Assembly (NCBI GenBank): GCA_030068075.1
Contig: CM057826.1
Span: forward strand, 68,483,312 to 68,547,311
Direction of reading: 5' to 3'
DNA from: Paguma larvata
Lineage: Eukaryota; Chordata; Mammalia; Carnivora; Viverridae
DNA length: 64,000 nucleotides
Shown: in pieces, positions 1-11,699 of the stretch
How positions within the stretch are numbered: position 1 is the first letter of the stretch
Layout: every line of letters starts with the position of its first letter
Notes under the pieces: model-generated
What the model saw: only the letters and a program-made list of their open reading frames with translations
Database searches by the model: none
Told to the model about the DNA's origin: nothing
Made by a program: the position numbers and the translations under genes

Positions 1-2270
1 GCAATACTGGGCTTATATTCTTTCCTGCAAAACAACTGATGGAGCTTCATAGCTCCTGTCCCTTTTAAATCGACAAGATCAGCCCAGGTTCCGTGAATCC
101 TTGTGAATTTTCTGTTACTAAGGCCAGTGTTAATTGCCACTCATCCTATTTGCAATTTTGCTATTTTAAAGAGAGTGTTAGGAATCTTTAACATTGTGCC
201 CATGTCACCTTGCTTTCTTCTCCCATTGTATTTTTTTTCTTAGCTCCTAAAAATATTTGCCTTTGTGGTGTCTGCCTTCATCTCTCTATAAGGAATAGGA
301 AATACAGAGCAAAAAAATGACAGGTCCTCTTATCAAGACACTTACAAAATGGGTCTGTTGGATTTATTTTGTGTGGTTTCTTTTTGTAAAATTCTGGTGT
401 CTGAATACTTGTGGTGTCAGGAATAATGTCTAAGGCAGATGCAAAAGAGACTTTGTTATCTCTGTTAGATATAAGTGATTCAGGATGGCAGTAATACACT
501 GCGTGAGGAGCGAGTCCGAGAGGTCACAGGACTGTGGAAAGCTTAAGTATAATGAACTGTGAATTTGAAGAAAAACAAGCCCTTCATATCCTTCTCTATG
601 CTGAAGATTACAAAAGAAAACCCAGGCTTGAACCCTACCTCCTTTCCAGACTGCATCAAATAAGGAAATGTGAGAGTCACTGTGTATTGTCTTGAGGCTC
701 ACTGTCTGTAGCACAGACTTCCCAGCTGAGTTCTGTGTGTGTATGCGTGGATAGAAGAACCTGCTAAGAATCCATTCATTATTACCACGTGCCCCTTGGA
801 TTTGGGGCATTCAATGCCCATGGAGCCTCTTCACGCAAAGAGGCACATCAAGGAGAAATCACAAAAAATATCCTCTGGGTGCTTGATAAATATTTCAAAA
901 TGAATGTGTAGCACAATGTTTGTTTGTTTGTTTTTAACAAGGAACTCAGAACAAAAAGTGATCAGCTCCTGGCTTTTTAAAGATTGGCTCCTTAGGAAGA
1001 CATTGCCATTTGAAATTACTTAACATTTTTACCCCAATATAAATGCTTAAGGCAAGAACTAGATTTTATACCTAGCAAATAGCAATGTAAATGTCAAAGA
1101 ACATATTCCAGAGCATTACACTTACAGCTCTTAAAATGGCATGTTAGAACGGTATTAATCACTGTCAGTTTTGCACACAACGTTTCATCAATTAAATAGC
1201 AGGAGGACCTGTCCTTTCATGGAAAGCAAATAACACATATGGATTTCCTCTTAGCAATTAGCTGAACATTCTGCATTTCCTTCTTGCTTGCAAAAAGGGT
1301 TTGGACTGAAATCATCAACATGTTTGTGTTCTTCATCGGTAAAGCAAAGCAGATGTGTAACAGCTTCAGTAGAATCCAGATTCATTTATAAAGTATCTTG
1401 TGAAACATCTTGATGTGGAAGCATTTCTGTATCGTTAGATCTTTAGAGCTGGATAGAGGGTGACACCCCATAAAAGTTGCGAAGTGCTTTAAACTTTGTC
1501 GTGTCTTGAGCTGAGGTTTTCAAGACTGTGTCACTATGTGTATGTAAAGGGGAGTTTAAAACTTTCAACTTTAATGTGAAAAATTTGTTTCCAGCAGGGA
1601 CTAGTTTCAGCTAGGTCTATGGATTTATAAAATGATGAGGCAATTTTATGCAGCAGAGACTGATGATAGAAATGCAGTTTACATAAATGGCAATGGATTA
1701 GCACTTAAACCACTCTCCACGTATGTTTAAACAATCTTCCACGACCCTCAAAAATCTCCTTTTATAAACTTCATCATTTATCTGGGATTAAAAGGGCAAT
1801 GTTTTGACAACATTGTTGATTTACATGTAACTCATCATTTGTTTATCATTTATCTGAGATGATTAGTGCCTGAACTTCATAGGCCTGGAATGTGTATTAC
1901 ACTTGTTTACATTTTTAGTAGCTGATGCCCTTTTTAATGTACTTTTTAGGGCTCAGGACAGCTTGGTGACTTTGATGATCCTTCTAGTAATCAGTCCCAT
2001 CTAAGCCTGAGGGAAGCTGAAGATTTATAACTTTTCAGCAGGGTTGAATTTTAGTGATAATCCATCAAAGTTCTTAGTATTCTTCTCAGACCCTAGTCTC
2101 AGACCTAGCCCGACAAGATGCATTGGTCTCTGAAAATTGGCCCTCAGGGCCATGAAATCCTGTAGAGGGTCAGGAATACAGCACCAGGTAGTATTCTCAA
2201 ATGTGAAGATGTAAGTGAACAAACAGAAATGTGGAAGAGATACAGGAACAAAAACTCTATATTGGTAAAA
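1..2270. other. Mostly single-copy DNA, no gene recognised
   Basis: AT-rich sequence in which I recognise no repeat family and no convincing exon. The longest open frame (430-810, minus strand, 126 codons) has no recognisable domain and no conserved-looking composition, so I treat it as chance. Small local features are a (GTTT)n run near 918-935 and a repeated 'ATCATTTATCTG' motif at about 1770 and 1843. The stretch could hold conserved regulatory DNA, but nothing in the single sequence proves it. Confidence 0.5.
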
Positions 2271-2295
2271 TACACACACATATACACACACACAT
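2271..2295. repeat. Short interrupted (CA)n microsatellite
   Basis: An alternating AC run broken by one TATA step, about 25 bases. It is short and imperfect, so it is probably not very length-variable. Confidence 0.75.
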
Positions 2296-5175
2296 ATTCT
2301 AGGTAAGATGTAATTATTATACTTCAATTATCATCTGCCCATCTAAAATAGCTTTTGCATATATTTGTACTTCCAATGATAGATATTGCCTGTTGCCAAC
2401 TATTAGTTCTTACTTAATCTCCCCATCTAGGACCATGTTAAATTGGTAGCTTAAAATAAGGAGACATTCAGAGGAAGTGACTGAAAATAATTTCTATTTG
2501 TAGAACAATTTTAGTGGCTGTGTGAATGATTGTATAATTCATAAACTTAAAATTTAACAAGGTGCCAAATTTGTATTTTGTTCAACAAAATCCCTGTGAG
2601 AGCCATTTGTTATGAGAAAAAGCATTCTGAGCAGAAGACAACTTTGCTCCATGGGTACTGCAGAAGGTATGGGGATTCACATGTTGCAAGCTCTAGATGT
2701 GTCAACTATGCTGGGCAGAGTAAGAAGGAGAAGAACATGGCAGGAGGTGAGCATGGAGAGAGATGGAGAGAGAGAAGAAGAGGCAACTCCCATGAAGGGA
2801 TAACTACGGCGAAAGACATCCAAAAATAATTTTTAGGAAGAATTCCTGTGACACTTGTGTAAATTCTCCACATTATCCATTAAAGACAATTCTCAATCAA
2901 GATTTACATAATACTTCAGGTCTTCTGTGGCCAGAGTGCTGTTTTATTGAACATAATGCTATTCAGAGACCGGTCCAAGTGGGAGTCAGCTAGAAAACTA
3001 GGCTACATATGGAGTTTTGGATAAACATCATTACCCTAGAAATAGGTTAAAAGTGCATCTTCATTATGATCATTATGTTTTGTTATTATATGGAAGCAAA
3101 TATTACAATATTTGGACTGTATAGTTATTTCAAGTGACCAAAATATGGACTTATAGGAATGTTCCTTCTATTGTGTTACATATATGCTTATAGAAATGTA
3201 TCTGTAATAGGGAAAGGTAGATGCAGAGGTTTTGGAGAGCTTTAGGAGTAAGCCATATAGTTTTAGAACTGGATCAAAAACAGGAAGAAGTGATCTGTAT
3301 CAATATATACAATGTCCAGGTAAAACTTAGAGTCAACAGTCTCTTCTTAGATCATATATTAGCAAAATCAGTCAGGAGCTGACTGAAAGGACTCGGGCTC
3401 TATTTTCTAGGAGATAAGAGCCTCCGGATGAGGAGGTCATGAGACAGCAATAAGAAAATGGTAAAGTAAAATATCCAACAGCTAGAATTAAGGTCACAGG
3501 GATAGAGTGGTAAATTGCTGGTGGAGATGTGAGGTAAGAAGGGGAGAGAACAATTTCCTTGTACTATTATGTATAAGCCAGATCATATATTCACTGTGTC
3601 ATTGATTCTTGGCCAGATTCTTGGCTAAGGATTGCTCTTAGACAAGATAAAGTTAAGGTAGTTCATGTAATGGCTACAGTTTCTTAAGAGCGAAGATGGC
3701 TGTTGCATCCGGCTCACCTGGGAACAGTCCTCTGGTTGGGGTGGATCTGGTGCTATTAGTCTGTGTTCTATAGCATGTTGGCTGGTTTGAGATTAATGGC
3801 TGAGAATCAACAGAGGAAGTCTTAAAAATTCCCTCGTGAACAAACAAGCTAAAAATTGATTTTTAACTTAGATTCAATGGACATCCATTTACTGAGAAAA
3901 TTGGAGTTGCTCTTGGGAAGGAAGAAGAGATCAGTGACAGCCATGCTTGGGCTTGTTCAACGCTTTTGAGTTACCTCAGTTGACGAGAACAAATCCCTGG
4001 GGACTTGGCTGTAACTGTGGGACTGAAATCAAGCAGGCATTGAACCCCCTGGTTGAGGCCAACTCTCCTAGAAACTTGAGAAATTAGTAGGAGGTGCTAT
4101 GCCAGGTACTGTAGGAAAGGTCCCTAAACGTAGTTAGAGAAGCCACTGAAATAGAACAAAGATAAATAGCCTCAGAGCAGGGAAATGCCACCGCCTAAGT
4201 GAGGGAAATGCCACCGCGGTCGTTCAGGTTATCCAGAGAAGCAAACTCACTACCAGGCACTGCCCCAGAGAAGAGCTGAAATTCACGTTCCGAACTGATG
4301 ACTATGAATCAGTGAGACCTCAGTGTTCAGACTGAAGCAACTGGTACTGCAGGCCATCCACCAGGGGGCAGTAAATTGAAGCATGCATGGTCAATCTGAC
4401 TCTTGAAGCAGATTTACTATTCAATAGGCAACTTTTTGGATTTTATTACCAAACCAAGAAGCCATCACCATTTTTTCTGGAGGAAAAAGAGGCAACTCTA
4501 GCAAACTTCCAGGAACACAAAGGCCTGAGATACTGACATGATTTGGGAAGCTGGAATGATATAATTAATGCTTTAGTTTCAGGGAGTCTGATTCCCCACA
4601 AATAAGGTCTACTTAGGCTAGGACAAGCAGATTGCAAACTCTGAAGAGGCTGATTATTTTCAGGGTGGAGACTTGCCTCCTTGTTTGTTTCAGGAGAGGC
4701 GTGGTGACAATAAACAAAGTTGCTTTGCTTCTCTAGCCATCCACTCCTCAGGGTTTTACAGACCTCAGGGCACAAAGGCTGTGCAGAAATTTGGGCAGGG
4801 GGAGGACAAGAAATGATCTTATCTTTGTTTTTGTTGTTTTATAAAGAGCTTTGAGGGGCTGTCAGCTCCCCGAGGGAAAGAATTAAGTGGATACACCTTT
4901 TCCTTCTATTATCAGCAACACTGACTCTGTAGGAGGCTTGGGCTGCCTCAGAAAGCTGACAAGTTTTGCTTCTGGACATGCTAAGAGGAGCTTCGAAGGG
5001 TCACAGTGCCTGAGTGGAATCATGAATAGCTCACTAAAGGAAGGGGAATCCAGAAACTGAGTATGAGATTTCATAATGTGAATAGGAAGAGTCCCAGGGT
5101 AGTGCATATAGAGATTGGGATAGTCTTTGTGGAATACTACCAGGATATAACCAGAGAGATGCTGTAACAATACAT
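2296..5175. other. Single-copy stretch, no gene recognised
   Basis: No repeat family or exon is recognised with confidence. The stretch includes a purine-rich patch (about 2720-2780, GAGA-type), a tandem 'GATTCTTGGC' pair near 3605-3625 and a short duplication at 4178-4217. Open frames such as 2578-2829 (+, 83 codons) and 4446-4775 (-, 109 codons) match no protein I know and lack a plausible gene context. Confidence 0.5.
4178..4217. repeat. Short tandem duplication (two 17-bp copies)
   Basis: 'AGGGAAATGCCACCGC' occurs at about 4179-4194 and again at about 4202-4217, separated by seven bases. The copies match perfectly apart from the first flanking base, and each contains a CpG, unusual in this CpG-poor window. 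The match suggests a recent local slippage or duplication. Confidence 0.85.
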
Positions 5176-5345
5176 GCTAGCTAATATCTATTTTGCATCT
5201 GCCATGTGACGGGCACTGTTCTAAATGCTTACATATAATGATTTATTTAATACACACAATAACCCTAGGGTAAGATAGCTTCATGACTGCATTTTGTAGA
5301 TGGAGAAACTGAGGCACAGAGACGTAAAGATCTCCCAAAGCAGGG
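5176..5345 (-). mobile_element. MIR SINE remnant, antisense
   Basis: The sequence follows the reverse complement of the MIR consensus: the 'GGGCACTGTTCTAAATGCTTACAT' stretch, a region rich in 'AATAACCCTAGGGTAAG', then 'TGGAGAAACTGAGGCACAGAG', which is the MIR core-SINE hallmark. MIR is an inactive, tRNA-derived SINE shared by all mammals. Sequence divergence is high and ends are approximate. Confidence 0.85.
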
Positions 5346-5482
5346 CTCAGTGACTCGGTCTGTGCTTTTCGTATGCTGTTCTGCTTTGCAAATGTGGCAG
5401 ACGATTTCTTCATCAGGGGCTGGGGGAGGGGGGGCGCGGGGGCAGAGTGCCAAAGTTGATTATTATGAGAAAGGTAGTAGTA

Positions 5483-5700
5483 GGGCACCTGTGTGGCTCA
5501 GTCAGTGAAGCATCCAACTTCAGCTCAGGTCATGATCTCACAGTTCACGAGTTTGAGCCTGTGTTGGGCTCTGTGCTCACAGCTCAGAGCCTGCAGCCTG
5601 CTCTGGATTTTGTGTCTTCCTCACTCTCTGCCCTTCCCCCACTCATGTTCTGTCTCTCTCTCTCTCCCTCTCTCAAAAATAAATAAACATTTAAAAAAAA
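5483..5700 (+). mobile_element. Felid CAN-SINE (tRNA-Lys-derived), full length
   Basis: The element starts 'GGGCACCTGTGTGGCTCAG', a decayed tRNA-Lys-like head with A-box similarity. It continues through a B-box-like 'GTTTGAGCC', the feliform body 'GGGCTCTGTGCTCACAG', a CT-rich tract and an 'AAATAAATAAACATTT' A-rich tail. Flanks share an imperfect repeat, 'AAAGGTAGT' at about 5470-5479 and 5707-5716, consistent with an L1-mediated target-site duplication. It differs from a consensus-like copy at many positions, so it is older than its neighbour at 5840. Confidence 0.95.
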
Positions 5701-5839
5701 AGAAATAAAGGTAGTTATAAATTTCGGGTAGAGGGAAACTCATCAAATAAGATATTTAGAAAGCATTTTATGCTGAGTGCTATGTATCCCCTGTCTCTGA
5801 CACCCCTATCCTTCAGTTTTAAGAAATGACTAAAAAATT

Positions 5840-6049
5840 GGGGCGCCTGGGTGGCTCAGTCGGTTGAGTGTCCGACTTCGGCTCAGGTCATGATCTTGCG
5901 GTCTGTGAGTTTGAGCCCCGCGTCGGGCTCTGTGCTGACAGCTCAGAGCCTGGAGCCTGCTTCGGATTCTGTGTCTCCCTCTCTCTCTGCCCCTCCCCCA
6001 CTCATGCTTTGTCTCTCTCTGTCTCAAAAATAAATAAACATTAAAAAAA
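5840..6049 (+). mobile_element. Felid CAN-SINE, young, with 18-bp perfect TSD
   Basis: This is a near-consensus copy. It has the head 'GGGGCGCCTGGGTGGCTCAG' containing the A box, a B-box-like 'GTTTGAGCC', the body 'GGGCTCTGTGCTGACAGCTC', a CT-rich stretch and an AATAAATAAACATT plus A tail. The target-site duplication 'AAGAAATGACTAAAAAAT' is identical at 5821-5838 and 6050-6067. Intact CpGs and identical flanks point to recent insertion. Confidence 0.98.
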
Positions 6050-6067
6050 AAGAAATGACTAAAAAAT

Positions 6068-6285
6068 CTATATTATTTTTCAATATTTCTGGACTTGAAT
6101 TTCTCTTTGAATGTAGCACTGTGTAAAAAAATGGTCCATGACTCAGGTTGCAATGGTTGGTCTAATTTAGAAAAAATTCTGTCACTACTTTTCCTTCTTT
6201 TATGTAAGTTTTTTTCCCCTCAAAGTTATTAAAGCTCTTTAAAAGTTGGAACTTCAGAATAATAAAGACTGCAGCGTGAGGTGGC
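6068..6285. other. Unassigned spacer
   Basis: AT-rich DNA between the young SINE and the next MIR. I recognise nothing in it. Confidence 0.5.
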
Positions 6286-6525
6286 ACCACTCTGGCATAG
6301 TGGTTCTAAGCACAGTGTGGTGTCTTATCCTGTTTTGTGTCCCAGGTCCTCTTCTGAATAGTTGTGTGACCTTAGGAAAATCACAAGAACTCTCTGAGCC
6401 TTAGGATCTCTTCTGTAAAAGGCAAGAAATAATCTTTACTTCATAGCGTTTTTGAGAGTATTAAACGAGGTTGTGACTGTAAAATGGTAAAACGCCTGGC
6501 AAACAGTAAGAATATAAAGTAATAT
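6286..6525 (+). mobile_element. MIR SINE remnant, sense
   Basis: The order of features matches MIR in the forward direction: 'CTGGCATAGTGGTTCTAAGCAC', 'GTTGTGTGACCTTAGGAAAA', 'CTCTGAGCCTTAGGATC', 'CTGTAAAA', then 'ATAGCGTTTTTGAGAGTATTAA' and 'CGCCTGGCAAACAGTAAG'. These correspond to the tRNA head, the core and the 3' LINE2-like tail. Ends are approximate. Confidence 0.85.
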
Positions 6526-7316
6526 AATATCACTCTTGATATTCTCAGCAGTTCTCTTTTTTGATTGCTAATATCATCTTTAGTCTGAACTTCAGAAACA
6601 CATCGAGTCAGACTGGACATCATGTGATCTGACCGTGATCACCTACTGCTGAAGCTAGTCATTAACAGTTATCGACAGTACCAGACATATTGATAATCCT
6701 CCATTTTTTGAAGTAAGTTTTTCACCTGGCTTCTGATGTCCCTCCTGCCACAGTGGCCACTTATTTCATAACTGATTCCTGTTATGAAATTTTCCCATCT
6801 CCTTAATATCAAAGTATGCCAGGGCTTTGTTCTTGGAACTCTCCTTCATCTGCACTCACTCTCTTTGCCTGTCTCGTTTTATAATCTGAACATCTTTTAA
6901 AAAAATGATTAATTAATTAAATCAGTATAATGAATGTACCGTGTTATGTTAGTTTCAGGTGCACAATATAGTGGTTCAAAAATTCTGTACATTACTCAGT
7001 GCTCATCGCAGTAAGTGTACTCCTAATCCCCTCACCTATTTCCTACCCACTGTCCCTCTAGTAACCATTAGTTTTGTCCTCTATAGTCAGGAATTGTTTT
7101 TTGGGTTTTTTTTTTTTTGTCTCTTTTTTTCTTTGTACTTTGTTTTGTTTCTTAAATTCCACATATGAGTGAAATAATATGCTATCTGTCTTTCTCTGTC
7201 TAACTTATTTCACTTAGCATTATACCCTTTAGTCCATCCATGTTGTTGCAAAGGTCAAGATTCCATTCTTTTTTATGACTGAGTAATATTTCACTGTCTT
7301 TACATACCACATCTTC

Positions 7317-8150
7317 TTTTTTTTAATTTTTTTAATTTTTTTTTAATTTATTTTATTTTATTTTTTTTTCATTTATAATGGTTTATTTTCAAATTGGTTT
7401 ACATAAAACACCCAGTGTTCATCCCAACATGTGCCCTTTTTTAATGCCCATCACCCCCTCTCCCCCCCATCCCCCTCACCCTCAGTTAGTTCTTAGTCTT
7501 TGAGAGTCTCTTATGTTTTATCTCCCTCCCTCTCTGTGTCATTTTTTTTCTTTCCCCTCTTCCCCTCCCCCTGGTTTTTGCTTAGTCTCACAAAGTCCAC
7601 CTATTCGTGGAAACATATGGTATCTGTCTTTTTCTGATTGACTTATTTCACTTAACATAATACCCTCCAGTTCCATCCATGTTGCTACACATGGCCAGAT
7701 TTCATTTTTTCTCATTGCCACGTAGTAGTCCATTGTATATATGTACCACATCTTCTTTATCCACTCGTCAGTTGATGGGCACTTGGTTTCTTTCCATGAT
7801 TTGGCTATTGTCGAAAGTGCTGCAATGAACATTGGGGTACACGTGCCCCTATGCATCAGCATTCCTGTGTCTCTTGGGTAGATTCCTAGCAGTGCTATTG
7901 CTGGATCATAGGGTAGCTCTATTTTCATTTTCTTGAGGAACCTCCACACCGTTTTCCAGAGTGGCTGCACCAGTTTGCATTCCCACCAACAGTGTAGGAG
8001 GGTGCCTGCTTCTCCACATCCTCGCCAGCATCTATAGTTTCCTGATTTGTTTATTTTAGCCACTCTGACTGGTGTGAGCTGGTATCGCAGTGTGGTTTTG
8101 ATTTGTATTTCCCTGATGATGAGTGACATTGAACATCGTTTCAAGTGTCT
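7317..8150 (-). mobile_element. Younger 5'-truncated L1 inside the older L1, antisense
   Basis: An A/T-rich tail (7317-7370 on the + strand) is followed by a second complete copy of the L1 3' UTR and ORF2 C-terminal region. The motif 'GACTTATTTCACTTAACATAATACCC' and the 'GGAACCTCCACACCG' region both reappear, duplicating the host L1 content. The copy ends at about 8150, where older L1 sequence 'CTGTTGATGGACACTTGAG' resumes. The ORF2 end is still open, so this copy is the younger of the two. Confidence 0.88.
7539..8150 (-). pseudogene. L1 ORF2 C-terminal fragment, open reading frame
   Basis: About 200 codons of the ORF2 C-terminus read without a stop. The frame begins upstream at 8207, so the first ~19 residues come from the older host L1 and the rest from the inner copy, making it a chimera across the insertion joint. 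The zinc-knuckle-like motif CX3CX7HX4C is intact at frame residues C60, C64, H72 and C77, followed by the hallmark '[13 protein letters not shown]' and 'WYIYTMDYY' blocks. The reverse transcriptase and endonuclease parts are absent (5' truncation), so it cannot act as a retrotransposase. The tail after 'EISQSEKDRY' ends at a stop near 7539, about where family members stop. Confidence 0.85.
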
Positions 8151-9218
8151 CTGTTGATGGACACTTGAGTTGCTTCCATAACTTGGCTCTTGCAAATAAT
8201 GCTGCAATAAATATAGGTGTGCATACTCAAATCAGTGTTTTCGTTTTCTCTGGGTAAATACTCAACAGTGGAATTACTGGATCATGTGGTATTCTATTTT
8301 TAACTTTGCGGGGAACCTCCATACTGGTTTCCACAGTGGCTGCACCAGCTTTCCTACCAATAGTGCATGAGGATTTCTTTTTCTCCACATCCTTGCCAAC
8401 AGTTCTTCTTTCTGGGGTTTTTGATTTTAGCCAACCTGACAGGTGCAAGGTGATATTTTGTGGGTTTGATTTGCATTTCTCTGATGATGAGTGAGGTTGA
8501 GAATCTTTTCATGTCTGTTGGCCATCTGTATGTCTTCTTTGGGAAAAATATCTGTTCATGTCTTCTGTCCATTTTTTACTGGATTATTTGTTTTTTGTAT
8601 GTTGCGGTGTATAAGTAATTTCAGTATCTTTTTAATGTCACATTCACACTGACTGCTCCCAACTTTATATCTCTCAACCAACACTCAATTTAGACTCACA
8701 TATTCAACTGCCTACTAACATCTCCACACAGATGTCTAACACACACATCACACTTATCATGCAAAACCCTTGAATTCCCTCAAAAACGTACTCTATCCAC
8801 ACTCTTCCCTATCTCCAGTTTCTAAAAAAAGCAACAATAAAAACAAAGAAGAAAAAACCTGAAAACATTCTTGGTAAAACATCAATAAAAACGTTAGAAA
8901 ACCTGAAATCATTCTTGGTTCCCATTTTCCCTCATGTACTACCTCCATTCCATTCCATCAGAAAATCCTACTGACTCCATCTTCAAGATATTTCCAGAAC
9001 CTTACCACTTCTCACTCATACCTCCTCGGATGCCATCCAGGTCCAAGCTACCATCATCTCTTGTCTTCATTTTTGCAAATGCCTCCTAACTGGCTTTATT
9101 GCTCCTACCACTGCTTCCCTTAGTCTGTTCTCAACACAGTATTCAAAGTAATCCACTTAAAACTTAACTAAGAAGCTGTCATGCCTCTGTTCACATCCAG
9201 GGTCACTTAAACCAAAGC

Positions 9219-9250
9219 AATAATAATAATGATAATAATAATAGTAATAA
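9219..9250. repeat. (AAT)n microsatellite inside L2
   Basis: About ten AAT units with two single-base interruptions (GAT and AGT variants), lying inside the L2 body. Interruptions usually lower mutability. Confidence 0.9.
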
Positions 9251-9752
9251 CTTAGGCCACTTTCCTCTCTAGCTTCTCAGATTTTTTTCTATTGCACACT
9301 CTTTCTCTAGCCATATTGGCATCCTTGATTTTTCTTGAATATGCCAGGTTCATTCCCTTTCTCAGGGCATTTGCACTGGCTTTTCTCTCTGCCTTGAATA
9401 CTTTGCTTACAAATACTGGTAGAACTTACCCTCTCACCTCACCTTGACCACTCTATTTACAATGGTAAACCCTCCTTATCTCTATCTCCCTATACAAAGG
9501 TAAACTGGACTAAGACATTTGACTGCACTTTTTCTGCAAGGCAATTAACACCTATTAACAGGTTTTGTATTTTATTGTTGATTTTATCTATTGTCTGATT
9601 CCTCATCTTGAATACTTAAGCTCCACCAGGCCAGCAAATTTTGCTGTTATGGCCACTGCTATATTCCCAGTGCTAAGAATAAGTTTTGGTAAATGGTAAA
9701 AATAGCCCTGAATGACATGTTAGACATTCAATAAGCACTGGTTGAATAAATG

Positions 9753-11690
9753 AACAATTCGTTTATTCCCTATGAATTAGACAGTGTTTTGGTACCTTAT
9801 TGTGCCAATTACAGGAGTCAACAGGTATGGCTGCACACTATCTGTAAATTTCAGTTCATTTACAAGGCTGACTTCAGATATCCGGCAGGTACATGCATTG
9901 ATCTTGGCCTCTGCCATCTTAAATGTTTACAGTAAGATTTCCTTCTGGGTGTGTAGTTACGGAAATCATCTCAGTTCTCATTTCCCCATTCTCCACCAAA
10001 AATAATGAAAAATTCCCCAGCTGAGGGAAAAAAAAAATAGTGTGTATTTTTTAAATCTTCTCTTTAGTGTTTAGAATTCTTTTCTTTTCATTCTTACTTG
10101 TGACACCACTGGTATTGCAAACCATAGGACCCAGTACTAAAATTTTCCTGCTATTTGGAATTCAGACATAGCTGCCTTGATCCCTGCTCTTCTCTTGCCA
10201 ACAATTGGAGAAGCTATTATATTACATGCATGGACTGTCCAATGAACAGAAGGCCAGGTGTCACTTTGAGCGACAGCCTTCCAGTTTGCAAAAACTGTAA
10301 TTCTGTTCATTCAATTGAGTGATTGTGTGTCTGTATGTCACTTTGCCTTCAAAATATCTCCTCTTAACTTCCACTGTTTTGACTGCATTCTAGAGCTGAT
10401 GCTGTAAGGAGAGGGTGGTACAACGCAGCGAGCACTGACAGTTTGAAGCATGTGCAAGCTGGAGCATGTCTCCTGCTGCAATGTTTATATCTTCGGCTAA
10501 TAGTGATATAATTCCTCTCTCCTTTTTACGTGATGGGTAGTTGGGCTTGGTGCTTTTATTCTTCTATAAAAAGGAAAAGCGGGTTCATGTGGTCTGTAAG
10601 GGCAGGATTCATCTAGTTTTAAGATTTGGATCTAATTCCTCAACAACATTCGTATATTAACTTAGTTGAATGGAAATAATAAAACTATGGCTGTGCTAAC
10701 CTGACTCTGTCATCCTACGCAAAATGGAGAGATCACTGTGTGGCTGGTTTAGCTGCAGTTGTTCTCATTTGATGTTACTGTCAAGACAGCCACAATGATG
10801 AGCTTGGAAACAAAGTGGTCTGTTTAATTGGCCACAGGTGATAGTCAATGGACTGATGTTTTTCTTAGCAGCATTTAGCAGGGCTGTTTTTTCTCAAGTG
10901 TCCTGTGATGTTAAGTAAAAACATCTATATTGCCGCTGACCCAGACAGCAGTATAGCTGCTTTAGTTAGTTGAACAATTTCCTAAAAATTGGGAAGACTT
11001 ACCATTCTTCAGAGTCAGACCTTGAGTGGGAAGTGGGAAGAAAAGCGCCTCTCTTTGTGGTGTAACTGGATTAGGGCACAGGCAATCTGTTCTTTATCCG
11101 AACAACAACGGCAGCTTATTACGAAGGTCTGAACCCTTAGGATGGGGACTGAGACCGCGTTCTTTTAGAGAAGACTTTTCTCTGGTTCTGAGCCCTGTTT
11201 TAGAGACATGAATGTGTCAGAGACTGCTATGCACTGCCGAAATTCATTTTCTGCTCTTCTTGGGGAAACAGCTAGACTTATTTTCCAGTCTTTCTTTGGT
11301 TACATGAAGGTATATGATAAGAGTTTTGGCCACTGAAATTTGAGAAGTGATTTGTGTCACTTCTCTGTCAAAGTAGTAAAGACTAGGTGTGTCTTCCCTA
11401 TCTTCCGGCTGAACAGAGGCACTCCAAGGCCATGAGACTGAAAGATCCTGAATTCCTGAAAGGAGACTACTTGAGTAGAAACACCTGTGTTGCGGTGTAA
11501 CATGAGTGTATACGGGTGTTTTCAGCCATTGAGATTTTAGAGTTTACTTGCAAACAACAGTTAGCATTACTGTCCTAATTAGCCTGTCAGCCACAGTCTG
11601 AATGAAAAGGGAAGATTCTGGAGTGAATAGGGCCAGTTGGACTGCTCTTGCAGAGGTAAAGTAATACCGCCTAATTCTGGAGTTGACGCA
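9753..11690. other. Single-copy stretch, no gene recognised
   Basis: No repeat family is recognised and no open frame resembles a known protein; the best frames are 60-75 codons. The composition is even and less AT-rich around 10380-11200. It may contain conserved noncoding DNA, which cannot be judged from one sequence. Confidence 0.45.
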
Positions 11691-11699
11691 ATAAAGAAT

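Larger units (their letters stand above)
6901..8625 (-). mobile_element. Older carnivore L1 3' end, antisense, itself interrupted
   Basis: The segment 6901-7316 matches the antisense L1 3' UTR and ORF2 end ('AACTTATTTCACTTAGCATTATACCC', 'GAGTAATATTTCACTG'). The segment 8151-8625 continues upstream in ORF2 ('GCTGCAATAAATATAGGTG', 'GGAACCTCCATACTGG', 'TTGCATTTCTCTGATGATGAG'). The two parts join logically once 7317-8150 is removed. Frames are broken in several places (8227-8572). Flanks 'CATCTTTTAA' near 6891 and 'TATCTTTTTAA' near 8625 may be the decayed target-site duplication in the host L2. Confidence 0.88.
6720..9752 (+). mobile_element. L2 LINE 3' part, sense, split by nested L1s
   Basis: L2 (an extinct CR1-clade LINE) is visible at about 6720-6900 ('CCAGGGCTTTGTTCTTGGAACTC' region) and again from about 8636. 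There the order runs 'ACTTTATATCTCTCAACC', 'ATATTCAACTGCCTACTAACATCTCC', 'CATCATCTCTTGTCTTCATT', 'CTCCTAACTGG', 'CTCAGGGCATTTGCACTGG' and a tail ending 'CACTGGTTGAATAAATGAA' near 9752. The gap at about 6901-8625 is filled by L1 sequence, so the L2 was interrupted later. A near-duplicate 'AACCTGAAA.CATTCTTGG' occurs twice at about 8857-8922. Confidence 0.8.

Noticed and set aside
430..810. 126-codon minus-strand open frame
   Set aside because: No domain, no plausible start context and no supporting features.
5830..6033. Open frames on both strands across the SINE
   Set aside because: They are translations of a repeated noncoding element and recur in other SINE copies.
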